Part shown: piece by piece, positions 10,801-21,556 of the stretch
How positions within the stretch are numbered: position 1 is the first letter of the stretch
How the letters are laid out: every line of letters starts with the position of its first letter
Origin: Hippophae tibetana
Lineage: Eukaryota > Streptophyta > Magnoliopsida > Rosales > Elaeagnaceae
Direction of reading: 5' to 3'
Assembly (NCBI GenBank): GCA_037013495.1
Contig: JAZDXN010000029.1
Span: 508,501-572,500, forward strand
Length of the DNA stretch: 64,000 nucleotides
Position numbers and translations under genes: made by a program
Notes under the pieces: generated by a model
The model's database searches: none
Told to the model about the DNA's origin: nothing
What the model saw: the letters and a program-made list of their open reading frames with translations, nothing else

Positions 10801-11728
10801 CAAGGTAAAGAAGGAGTTGAGCAATTCCTTTGCAATGAAGGACTTAGGACCTGCCAAGTAGATTCTTGGCATGATGATTACCTACAAGAGGTAAAAGCAA
10901 AAGATTTGGCTTTCCCAAAAAAAGTATGTTGAAAAAGTTCTTGAAAGATTCAACATGAGCAAAGCTAAACCTGTTAGTTGTTCACTTGCAAGCCATTTCA
11001 AGCTTAATGTGAGTCAATGTCCCTCAAGTGAGGAGGAGAAATCAGAGATGAGCAAGGTGCCTTATGCATCGGCAGTTGGCAGTCTAATGTATGCTATGGT
11101 ATGCAACATACCAGATATTGCACATATTGTTGGCATTGTGAGCCGATTCCTATCAAATTCTGGAAAGGAACATTAAGCAGCTGTCAAATGGATACTCAGG
11201 TATCTCAGATGAACCTCATGTTATTGTTTATGCTTTGGTAATAATAAACATGTATTAGAAGGATATACATATTCAGATATGGCTGGCGACGTAGATACGA
11301 AGAAATCTATATCCGAGTACCTAATAACATTTGGAAGGGGAGTTGTTTCATGGCAATCACGATTACAAAAGTGTATTGCCTTAAGTACCACAAAAGCAGA
11401 ATACATTGCAATCACTGAAGGTTGTAAGGAGATCCTATGGATGAAAAACTTCCTACAAGAATTGCATCAGAACCAAGAAAACTATGTTCTTTATTGCGAC
11501 AGTCATAGTGCAATTCACCTTAGCAAGAACCCAACCTTCCACTCAAGGTCTAAACACATCGATTTAAGGTATCATTGGATTAGTGATATGTTGGAACATA
11601 AACTACTGCAAGTTGAGATGGTTCACACCAATGATAACGGGGCAGATATGATGACAAAGACCGTGACTAGAGAAAAGCTTGCTATCTATAGAAAGATTGT
11701 AGGTGTGGAAAATCCATGTCCCACATAA
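7820..11728 (+). pseudogene. gag-pol polyprotein of Copia-1, broken
   Basis: Starting at ATG 7820 (MEESIGNMIKLTAFN) the frame encodes a UBN2-type gag with a CCHC zinc knuckle (CHHCGKPGHFIREC, about 8534-8575). It continues with an aspartic protease (VVDSGTSYHVT, DSG at 8714), the integrase zinc site (HKRLGHMS near 9100; CVDCIMGK near 9196), the integrase core (RADNGGEY near 9466), reverse transcriptase (LDVKTTFLHGD near 10495; YVDDM near 10756) and RNase H (near 11330-11700). It is inactivated by stops at 8408, 8966, 9959, 10223, 10280, 10343, 10859 and others, a one-base deletion near 9445, and a short deletion near 9712 that removes part of the integrase C-terminus. The final TAA is at 11726. 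Confidence 0.92.
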
Positions 11729-11742
11729 GGTGGAGGAGGAGA
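11729..11742 (+). other. Polypurine tract of Copia-1
   Basis: GGTGGAGGAGGAGA directly follows the polyprotein stop and lies two bases before the 3' LTR, the expected position for plus-strand priming in a Copia element. Confidence 0.85.
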
Positions 11743-11744
11743 TT

Positions 11745-12247
11745 TGTTAGTCCAACTATGTGGGCCAATAGCAAAGAAAAAAAATATTCAACATTCAACA
11801 TTCAACAAAGATGGCACCGTCTGTGGGAAGAAGAAGAAAAAAGAAATTCAAAAATGTTAGGTTGTTTGAAGGATTAATTTCTTCTATAAAAGGCCTTAGC
11901 CTTAATCTCAAAAACATATCAAAAGCGGAGAAAAAGAAAATAGAGAGAGTTTTCTAAGAAAGTTTTTGAGAGGAAAATTAAGAGAGTCAATTTGTGAAGT
12001 TTTACTCATAAATTGAAGATACATATTTTTTGTATTCTTGTGAGAGATCCACCTAAAAGTGAAATCTATAATCTCATCTTATTATAGTGGAAATTTAAGT
12101 AGCCTACGGGTCCAGTGGTTGTTACTTTCATTTTGAAAGGTTTTTCCACGCAAAAATATTTGATGTTATTTTTATTCTATTTTGATTTGGGAAATTATCC
12201 TAGATGTGTAGAATTTATTTCTTTACAACCATCCATTTTTTCCAACA
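11745..12247 (+). repeat. 3' LTR of Copia-1
   Basis: 503 bp, TGTTAG...CCAACA. It matches the 5' LTR throughout with scattered differences. It is followed by the ATAAT target duplication at 12248-12252. Confidence 0.93.
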
Positions 12248-12331
12248 ATAATCAACCAAAACAGGCCCAATTGTTAACTCTAAATAGATACAATCCTTAA
12301 TTAGATCACCATTTACTGCATTATATTACAT

Positions 12332-12523
12332 TGTTAGAATGTAATTCTATTTAGAGTTTGTTTTCTGTTATGAAGTTTGTTACAACTTCCCTCTTTTTTT
12401 GTATTTCAATTTTTCCTCTTTGTATATAAGAGGACTCTCCTCTTTGTAAATAATCAATCAATACACATATCATTTCTTCCTCTCTTCCATTTCTTGTTTT
12501 CTCAACATCTCAGAATTTTAACT
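12332..12523 (+). repeat. 5' LTR of Copia-2
   Basis: A short LTR of 192 bp running from TGTTAGAATGTAATTC to ATTTTAACT. It contains TATATAAGAGGACTCTCC at about 12422, a likely TATA box. The end CT rather than CA is supported by the matching end of the 3' LTR and by the TACAT duplication. Confidence 0.9.
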
Positions 12524-12536
12524 TGGTATCAGAGCC
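12524..12536 (+). other. Primer binding site of Copia-2 (initiator tRNA-Met)
   Basis: TGGTATCAGAGCC directly abuts the LTR end with no spacer and is complementary to the 3' end of initiator methionine tRNA. Confidence 0.9.
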
Positions 12537-12576
12537 AAGGTTGCTCTCTTAAATTTTTCTGGGCGTCTTCTTCTTC

Positions 12577-15500
12577 ATGGCAAAGACAAGCAATCGCAAT
12601 GCTAACAATGGGGCTAGATAGGATTCCTCTGCACCCAATGGTAGTGCTCACCCAACCAACAATGAAGATCCTATGAGATCTATCATCAACCCCCTTAGCT
12701 AGTTGATCATGATAAAACTTGAAAAATACAACTTCCTCATATGGAAATTTCAGGTAGAAAACATGATCTTGGGTTACGGTCTTGAGGATTTCATCCATGG
12801 AACCTGCAATGTTCCACCTAGAATTCGTGATGGAGAATCAAATCCTGCCTCCATTTGCCATCAAAGCCAAGACAGATTACTCGTTTCTTGGCTTCTTGCC
12901 TCGATCAGCACTAGCTACCTCCCTCAGTTGATTGGTTGTTCTTCCTCTCATAAAATTTGGGCCACTATAGAAAAACTCTTCAGTTCTCAATCCACTTCCA
13001 AGGTGATGTTTTACAAAAAGCAGATCCAACTTCTCAAGAAAGACAATCTTTCTATGAGAGAGTATATCTTGAAGATGAAATCCTACTTCGACATGCTTGG
13101 AACTGCTAATCATAGTATGACAGACACTGATCAGATTCTTGCCCTCCTCAATGGCCTAGGGGATGAGTACGAGTCCATAGTTGCCATTATCTGCTTAAGA
13201 GAGATCCCCTATACCCTCCAACATGTCAATACGATTCTCTTGTCTCATGAAGGTCGTATATTACAAAAACACTCTATTGCTAATGATCTATCTGTCAATC
13301 TTGCTAACAACAGGAAAAGCTACAATGGTACTTCACAGAAAAACCATCAAGGAGGAAAAGGATACAATGGATTTCGTGGCAGAGGAAGAAGGGGCAAATC
13401 CAACAATGGCAGACCTCAATGCCAACTCTGTGGCAAGATTGGACACACAGTCATCAAATGTTACTATCGTTCTTATCAGAATTTTCAAGGAAATAGAGGC
13501 AGCAACCCCTCAAGTTCTTCCAACCAAACTACAATCCCACTCAAAACCATGCCAATCTTGCTCACACACAAGAAGAAACCCCTTTTGACCAAGCCTCTGT
13601 TGAAGCCTTAATTGCTACTGCTCGAAACACTACCACTCACAAGAATTGGTATCCTGATTCCGGTGCCACAAATCATGTGACCAATGACATCCAAAACCTA
13701 TCATGCGGGACTGACTACAACGAAACTCAGAAAATCCATATGGGAAATGGTAAAGGCCTCTCAATCAAACACATTGGAAAAACTAGTATATCTTCCCCTT
13801 TCTACTCTCATTCCTTATCTCTATATAATATTCTTCATGTACCCTCAATTACTAAAAATATTCTAAGTGTCTCTAAGTTCTGTCTTGACAAAAAAGTTTT
13901 CTTTGAATTTCATCCCTTCTTCTGTTTTGTCAAAGATCAGGTTACTAAGAAACTTCTACTCAAGGGGACTTTGCATAAAGGACTGTACTGGTTTGACCTC
14001 TTGCTGCCTACCAAGACCCCTGGTCCAACCTACCAACCCTTCTTCCAATCCCTCATATCAGAAACCATTCCTCACAAAGAAAAACTCTCTCTTGACCTTT
14101 GGCATAAAAGGATTGGTCATCCTTCTTTTCAAGTTGTTAACAAAATTCTAAATCATTATAATATCAATTTTTTAGTAAGTAAAATGCAACATTACTTCTG
14201 TACAACTTGTCAAATGGGAAAAGGCCATAAACTCTCTTTTCCTACTTCTCAAACTATCTATTTTGCACCTTTACAACTTATGGAAGCTGATATATGAGGC
14301 CATTCTCCCATTCTTTCTACCACTAGCCATAAATTCTACATTACCTTTGTAGATGTATTTTCAAGATTCACATGGATTTATTTCCTCAAACGCAAATCTG
14401 AAGCTTTAGATTGCTTTATTCATTTCAAAACACAAGCAAAAAATTAGTTGAACACAAAACTCAAGATTTTTCAAAGTGATTGGGGTGGTGAGTTTCGATC
14501 CTTTTCAAACTTTCTTGATAAATATGGCATCATTCACAGAGTTTCCTGCCCTTACACCTCTCAACAAAATGGTATTGTTGAGAGGAAGTATAGACATGTT
14601 GTCGAACTTGGGCTTACCCTCCTTGCTCAATCCTCTATCCCTAAACCTTACTGGCCAGAGGCCTTTTCCACTGCTGTTTTCCTTATCAATAGATTGCCAT
14701 CTACAGTCCTGCAGCAAAAGTCTTTTTTCAGGTAAAACCCGACTATAAACCTCTTAGTGTTTTTGGCTGTCAATGTTTTCCTCATCTAAGACCCTACAAT
14801 TCCCATAAGTTTGATTTTAGGTCCATTCCCTGCACCATTCTAGGCTATAGCAGTAAACATAAAGGTTACAAATGTTTAGATAACAATGGAAAAATATATG
14901 TTTTAAGGCATGTCATCTTCAATGAACATATCTTTCCTTTCCAAAACAATACTTCTCAAACTTCCGAGCCACCCTCTCTTATCATATTTCCTCCACCTAT
15001 AGTTGCAAGTCATCCACTTCCAACTCCATAGAATTCTCATTTTTCTGGTCATATACTAGATAATACACCTGGAACAGGTCTTACACCTATTAATCAGGTC
15101 TTGTCCCCTTCTTCTATCTCACAAAATACTTTTTCAAACAACTCAAATCAGCCTATTTCTCATTCTAATCCAAACTCATCCAATGAAGTCTCTGAAACTA
15201 TCCTCCACAATGTTGTTTCTAAGGTTACTCCCACTAATCACTCTATGGTTACACAGTTCAAAAATGGCATCTCTAAGAAGAAAGTTTTTACTGCTAATCT
15301 TTTAGATCCTACTTATATTTCAGTACATGATGCCCTTCTCCATGACATATGGAAGGAAGCCATGCTTGAAGAGTACAATGCACTTCAAAGGAATCGGACC
15401 TGGTCTTTAGTTAAATTGCCTCTTGACAAGAAAACCATTGGCTGTAGATGGGTATTCAAGGTGAAAAAAACCCCAGATGGCTCCATTTCCAAGTACAAGG

Positions 15501-16854
15501 CAAGACTTTTTGCCAAAGGTTTCCACCAAAGACTTGGTTTTGACTTTGATGAGACATTTTCACCTGTTGTTAAGCCAACCACTATCAGAGTTATCCTCAC
15601 TATGGCCCTTTCTCATGGCTGGTTTTTGAGACAATTAGATGTTAACAACGCCTTTCTTAATGGAGATTTGAAGGAAAAGGTCTATATGGCACAACCCCTA
15701 GTTTTGAAACCAAATAAGCTTCTCACATGGTTTGCAAAATCAGTAGATCTCTTTATGGTCTAAAGCAGGCTCCCAGGGCCTGGTTCGAAAAACTCAAGGG
15801 CACCCTTTTTCACATGGGGTTCTCCTCCTCTAAAGCTGACAATTCTTTATTTCTCAGGTTCTCTACCACCTCAACCATTTTTCTTCTTGTCTATGTCGAT
15901 GACATAATAGTGGTTTGAAGTCAAAAACTTGAGCTTGACAACTTCATATCAGTTCTCAATAAACTCTTCTCAGTCAAAGATCTTGGAGAATTGAATTACT
16001 TCATTGGCATTGAAGTCTGATCCACAGATAAAGGTCTCCATTTGTCTCAAAAGAAATACATTTGTGATCTCCTCAAAAGGTCAAAGATGGATCAAGCCAA
16101 TCCTCTACCTACTCCTATGGTAAGCAGTCTGAAACTCACTGCTACATATGGCGATCCCGTCCTTAATGTTACTGAATATATGAGCATTGTTAGAGCTCTT
16201 CAGTACATCACCATCACCCGACCTGAGATTGCCTATTGTGTAAATCGTGTGTGCCAATTCATGCAGAAACCTCTTGATCATCACTGGAAAGCAGTAAAGA
16301 GGATCCTCAAGTACTTGAAAGGGACTGCTGATGAAGGAATCACCTTGAGGAAAACAAACAATCAGTCTCTAATAGGGTACTGTGATGCCAATTGGGGAAA
16401 TGATTTGGATAATAGAAGATTCACTACTGGTTATTGTATTTTCCTTGGAGATAGTTTAATTTCCTGGTCTTCAAAGAAACAGAGTGTAGTTTCCATATCC
16501 ACTACTGAAGCTGAGTGACGCAACCTAGCCAATGCCACTTCAAAAATTGTTTGGCTTCAGTCCCTTCTTAGCGAACTCAGAATTGATATAAAGACTGCTC
16601 CTGTTCTTTGGTGTGACGACACTAGCACCATCTCCTTATCAGCTAATCCTATACTGCATTCGAGAACCAAACATGTGGAGCTAGACCTTTATTTCGTCAA
16701 GGAGAAAGTTATCTCAAAGCAACTTCTTGTTCAACATGTTCCTTCTGCTGATCAAATTGCAGACATTCTAACCAAACCCTTGTCGTCACAGTTCTTCAAT
16801 ACACTCAAGCTGAAAATGAGTGTTTGTTCACCTCTTCAACAGGCAGGCAAGTGA
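12577..16854 (+). pseudogene. gag-pol polyprotein of Copia-2, broken
   Basis: From ATG 12577 (MAKTSNRNANNG) the gag reads through early stops into KYNFLIWKFQVENMI. It carries a zinc knuckle (CQLCGKIGHTVIKC, about 13420-13464). Then follow protease (YPDSGATNHVT, about 13650), integrase zinc site (HKRIGHPSF near 14103; CTTCQMGKG near 14200), integrase core (SDWGGEF, YTSQQNGIVER near 14470-14590), RT (LDVNNAFLNGDL near 15637; VYVDDIIVV near 15890) and RNase H (ISTTEAE near 16495, where TGA replaces the next Tyr). Stops and frameshifts are scattered (for example 12619, 14295, 14745, 15916, 16018). The polyprotein ends at TGA 16852-16854. It cannot make an active enzyme. Confidence 0.92.
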
Positions 16855-16884
16855 GGAAAAAAAGAGTGCTTGAATTGAGGAAAA

Positions 16885-17220
16885 AATTAGAATGTAATTC
16901 TTTTTAAAGTTAGTTTTATGTTACGAAGTTTGTTACAACTTCTCTCGTTTTATGTATTTCAATTTTTCCTCTTTATATATAAGAGGATTCTCCTATTTGT
17001 AAATAAAATTAGAATGTAATTCTGTTTAGAGTAAGTTTTTTGTTACAAAGTTTGTTACAACTTCCCTCCTTTTATGTATTTCAGTTTTTCCTCTTTGTGT
17101 ATAGGAGGATTTCTCCTCTTTGTATATAGGAGGATTCTCCTCTTTGTAAATAATCAATCAATATACAGATCATTTTTCCTCTTCCATTCCTTGTTTTCTC
17201 AACATCTCATAATTCTAACT
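16885..17220 (+). repeat. 3' LTR of Copia-2, partly duplicated
   Basis: Two LTR starts are present. A truncated copy runs from 16885 (AATTAGAATGTAATTC) to about 17006 and stops at GTAAATAA. A nearly full copy then runs 17007-17220 and ends TAACT. Within the second copy, the TCCTCTTTGT(G/A)TATAGGAGGAT segment is itself doubled. The duplication lies inside the TACAT-flanked element, so it arose by slippage or unequal recombination rather than by a separate insertion. The first two bases read AA where the 5' LTR has TG. Confidence 0.85.
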
Positions 17221-17656
17221 TACATTACATATTTTAGATACATCATGAACAAAGAAATAAGAATAAGAATAACAATCTTCAATTGTTTATTCAACTGGGC
17301 AATCTTCACATCCTGAGCCTTGATTCGATTCAACAGCCTTATAATAATTTCACCAGTTCTTTCATTAACAACCGGATCAATCCAAGCACAACCATGATTC
17401 CCTCTGCCTGTTGTCCTCCATTTCCTACGCAGAAACCCCCCCAAAAAAAATTGGTAAATCCCAAAACATACCCTGTTAATCATACTAGCTATAAAAATCA
17501 ACATAAATAAATAAAAAATGGAACCGTGTTACAAAGAATATAACCCACCAGTGAACAACCGAAAAATCTCCTCCCTGGGTTCCTTTGAGTCCACGATATT
17601 GAGCTATCTGCAAGTAATCCACAATGGTAAAAAGGAGTTACAAGCATCTCTTCCAT
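17220..17656 (-). CDS. Small GRF-type zinc-finger protein with C-terminal membrane segment
   Basis: Two exons fit: 17656-17533 and 17407-17220, GT-AG intron 17532-17408, 312 nt, 103 residues. The first exon gives YHCGLLADSSISWTQRNPGR and RFFGC, the core of the GRF zinc finger (C-x-CG, NPGRRF, C). The second gives GNHGCAWIDP and then LLNRIKAQDVKIAQLNKQLK, a short coiled coil, and a hydrophobic tail (IVILILISLFMMYLKYV). This layout is that of the small uncharacterised plant proteins like At4g04775; GRF fingers bind single-stranded nucleic acid in better studied proteins. Tyr10 stands where the first zinc Cys is expected, so the finger may be damaged. Copia-2 lies immediately after the gene, and the last base of the TAA stop is the first LTR base. 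The exon 2 start is chosen by frame and family pattern. Confidence 0.65.
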
Positions 17657-20600
17657 GCTCACCTATGTTCTTCAACGCCACGAAATAGAGGTGGTGGGGT
17701 CAGGGGTGTGCCTCCTAGTTAGTCAGAGAGAGATGCTGAGGAAATGTTTTAAAGAAGCTCTTTAATGCCTGATGGTTGGAAAAATGTGTCAATTACCACA
17801 CTTGCCCTCTGACTACTAATGCACGTGCATTTAATGATTTTTTCAAAATAAAATATTACTCCAAACAGTAAAATGTCCAACCCTTTTTACAATAACATAA
17901 TGAATAAAAACCATTTTTAAAAAAATGGGTGACTATACATATTTGCTTTAAATAAATTGACTGCTCAAGCGTTTCATTCTTTATCAAAATGAATATTTTT
18001 AATAAGTTAGTGTATTAAAAACATACATTTATCTAATTTTAATAAATAACATGATTATAGATACCTATTAAAAATTTATAAAATTAAAATATATATTTAT
18101 ATATAATAATAAACTGTTGTAATTTTTTTTAAAATTATTAAATTTTTAATATTTAATACAATAATTATGAGATTAAATCATTTATATTTAAATAATAATG
18201 AAAATTATGTTACATAGCTTTTATCATCAACTGCTTAGTTCTATTCCTATCTTGTTATTTGGGATGGAGTAATGTGTATTTTAGGAGAGAAACATGACCC
18301 TCTAAATTTTTAATAACGTATATTTTATTGATAATATTTATGTATTTTTAATTTTTTTTCTTTAACATAATTTGATTAATGCTTCTTTTGAAAAACTATT
18401 TTTCTTTCGGTTATATTTTAAGTTTTGCCAAATTTTTTGTCATTTTTTTCTTATGAAAAATAATACTTTTGAATATTTATATTTAAATTATTTTACATTT
18501 AAAATAGCATCAATTACTCATTAGTAGAGTAATAAACTATTTAATTTCTTATAAAAAAACTAATTTGAATCATTTATATAGAATATCGCTTGATAAAACA
18601 ATAATGATTTTAAAATAAAGTTATTTCTCTATTCTCTTCTTGCTCTAATATATTATATATTATATCATTCAATTTTATAATATATTTAATAATAAATTGA
18701 ACTATATAAAAATTTAATTTTTCTTCCTTATTATTATTTTCTAGTACAATGTAACTATAATTTTTCTATTTTATTCCTAGTAAATATTTTCTTTTATTCT
18801 TTACTAAAAATATGAATTTGATTTTTTTTTAATTACTATAATATTCATACACCTTCAACTAAGAGTCGTACCCAAGATTTTTTGTACGCAGACTTTATAA
18901 TATTAAGTTATATCTCAATAATTAGCTAACTACACAAATAAAAAGAATTCCCAGTGGTTTAAATTTTTTAAAATATTTTTTTTATTACGTCACCAATTGT
19001 TTTATATGTATATATAATGCTTGAAAGTATCACGTTTCATGTTGTACCCGGATATTGAATTTATGACAATATTACATTATTATTTGTGTATATTATTCAA
19101 GTCAACTTTAATAATTTTTTTTATAGTTAAATAAACACAGTTCCATTTATACTTCCTACACTCATGGATGTAATATATGTCTTATATTTGTGTAAATTAA
19201 TTTATCATTTATCTTTTATTATTTTATGTTATTAATTTAAATTTTTTTTCAAACTTAAACTTTGTAGCAAAATATTTAAGTTTATTTTTTTATTTTAAGA
19301 ATCTTGTTGAAGTATTTGAAAATTATACAATTCTTTTTTAGAACGACCTTAGAAATATATTTCTTATTTTTTATAAAATGATTCATACACTTGTAAAAGA
19401 ATGCATTAAGAAGGAGGGTACTATCAAAAGAACCAATTATGAGTAATACTATTTCAACATTTTTAGGGATATAATATCTTTCATTATCCTTGAAATATCA
19501 GTCATAGTCATACATCAATATTTTTTTATCAAAGACCACTCGCTTTCTCTTCCCTTTACTTTTGTTGGATTTTCTTAAAAGTCGAAACACAAAATTACTA
19601 ATAGAAACTTAAGAAGAACATGTAGCCAGCACAAACTCTTAAGAAGTCTTTGAAGTATTATACTACTCTCTCAAGTTATTCGAAGATGGATGGGCACCAA
19701 TGTCCTTAGGTGACATCTTGAAAGAAAGGTATGATGCAATGTCTCCTACTAGGTTTGGAGTTGGAATATGACGAAGAACTAGAGCTTCGTCATTCGTGTC
19801 AAATGAAATTGAACTAGTAGATGCATTTTCTTTTCGGGCAAATTCAGCTTCTCTTAGATAGTTTTTTTGCTTGACATCTCATTTTTCATTAATAAACATT
19901 GCCCCTATAAATGAAAAGAAAAAAAATGGAAAATAATTAGGAATAAAAATACATACAAAAGGGATAGGGTTGAAATTAAAGGAAAAGAAGTGTGAAAAGG
20001 ATAGAGCCAAACAAAAATTGACAAACAAGAGAGAATGGTTAAAGATGTCAAAAAATAGAGAAAACTAAAGTCTTCAAGCAAACAAAGTTATAGGAAGCAA
20101 ACAAAGCAAACCAATGTATGTTCAACATCTAAAGTGAGCTTTGAAATTCTCTAGTAAAACAAGAGGAAGGTAAAATTTGAGAGTCGTATATATAAGGTAG
20201 TAAAATCCTTCTCTTACCTTGAAAATTAACTTTAGTAATTACTACCCCATATGTAAATTCAAAATAACACAATTGGTAATATAAAGTGTTATATGTCACC
20301 CCATGCAACTTTGATGATTATCTAAATTGCAATCATTATTTATTACTTATCTATATGCCTTGACATATTTTCTAGATCACGATGAAGTATCTTATGCAAG
20401 TTAGAAATATAGTTCATGGACAATTGGTTGGCCTTCAAGCTTGGATGTATGTAATTCAATTTTACTTTTCACTTTAGTGATGAAATTAAACTAAAAGAGT
20501 ATAATGACTTGATATTTGAAGATTAACCTAATACCTACTTTATAAGGTTGGTATACAAGAGGACATATCCAACTTGGTGACAAGCAACCACATGGGTACA

Positions 20601-20940
20601 AGTGCCAGAGTTAGAGATGTACTTTCTTTAAATACACTTTTAACATATGACTTAATGATAGGTTCACTATATTGACCTTATATGTATACAATAACCAATG
20701 AATTGTCCACATGGCAATCATTAATTACCTTATATTAGTTTCATATCTTTGGTTAAGTTATCTAGGTAAATAGTATTTTTTCTATAAATGCTTATAAAGC
20801 CAAATTCACATCTAAACCATCAATAATCACAAAATCTCACGTTTGTAACGTCTTACAAAAGTTTTGTATACTTATTAAAACTAATTTCACATTTAAACTT
20901 TGAACTATCACACCAACTCACAAAGTGAAATACTTATTAG

Positions 20941-21232
20941 GGTTAATTACGTTTTATGCTTACAATATATGTAATATTTATAAAAATTGACAAAATATTT
21001 ATTTTTTTGTAATTTTGTTCACAACATATAGGTAACGATAAAAATATGTCCAACATTGGACATCAATGTATTATTATGCATAGATTATGTGCATAATTGT
21101 AATTTTAAAAATGCACATTATTGGATATGTTTTAATCATTACCCGTATATTTTGAGCCTGATTACAACAAATAAATGTTTAAGATATTTTACAAATTTTT
21201 TCATACATTATGAACATACAACGTAATTAACC
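20941..21232. repeat. MITE-like inverted repeat, 292 bp
   Basis: The left end GGTTAATTACGTTTTATG and the right end (read in reverse complement) GGTTAATTACGTTGTATG match at 17 of 18 positions. The interior also folds imperfectly: the left arm has AAAAATATGTCCAACATTGG, and the right arm read in reverse has the similar AAAACATATCCAATAATGTG. There is no coding capacity. Flanks are ATTAG on the left and GTAATTA on the right, and I cannot settle the target duplication. Size and structure fit a non-autonomous DNA transposon of the MITE class. Confidence 0.75.
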
Positions 21233-21533
21233 GTAATTATTATCTAAAGTTTTATTGTGCCTTACAAAGAGATTTAGACAGAAACAAATATGACGAAGAC
21301 TAAAAAGTAGTCAAATTTAAGTAAATAATGCATATTATATCTATCTATATTTATATATATTTTATTTATAAAAGTTTGAAATATAATTAAATAGTTTTGT
21401 ATAAAAATATCCTTATAATTAAAAATAAAGTCATCTTATGCACTTTACATTTTATTTTAAAATTTTGAGAAAAATAATTAAGCTAAACACCTAAAATGAG
21501 AAGACTTTAATAATGATAAGAGTGTAATTTTAT

Positions 21534-21556
21534 AATATATATATATATATATATAT
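21534..21556. repeat. AT dinucleotide microsatellite
   Basis: An uninterrupted run of AT/TA dinucleotides following TTTATA and ending in TCATTTTT. It is a simple repeat with no associated gene. Confidence 0.85.

Larger units (their letters stand above)
7130..12247 (+). mobile_element. Copia-1: complete but dead LTR retrotransposon (Tork/TNT1-like)
   Basis: The element has the full set of parts: 5' LTR 7130-7623, tRNA-Met primer site 7627-7639, gag-pol remains 7820-11728, purine-rich tract 11729-11742 and 3' LTR 11745-12247. Both LTRs begin TGTT(G/A)G and end CCAACA. The 5-bp flanks are identical, ATAAT at 7125-7129 and ATAAT at 12248-12252, which proves a single insertion event. The element is 5118 bp. 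The domain order protease-integrase-RT-RNase H shows Copia, and the gag start and residue style resemble TNT 1-94 type polyproteins. Copia-3 is another member of the same family. Confidence 0.95.
12332..17220 (+). mobile_element. Copia-2: LTR retrotransposon with TG...CT ends (Ale/Retrofit-like)
   Basis: 5' LTR 12332-12523, primer site 12524-12536, gag-pol remains 12577-16854, 3' LTR region 16885-17220. TACAT lies on both sides (12327-12331 and 17221-17225), fixing the boundaries. This means the LTRs end in TAACT, not CA, and the primer site starts directly after that T. Only 84 bp separate it from the 3' end of Copia-1. The polyprotein sequence is clearly different from Copia-1, so this is another lineage; the gag and RT style resembles the Ale/Retrofit group (inference). 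It is inserted at the 3' end of the GRF gene in opposite orientation. Confidence 0.93.

Noticed and set aside
14448..14748. Overlapping ORFs in three frames within Copia-2 integrase
   Set aside because: Only the frame with SDWGGEF and QQNGIVER is the integrase; the others are shadows.
19600..20250. Possible protein gene in the 17.7-22 kb interval
   Set aside because: No open frame beyond chance length, no recognisable motifs, and no splice-supported model.
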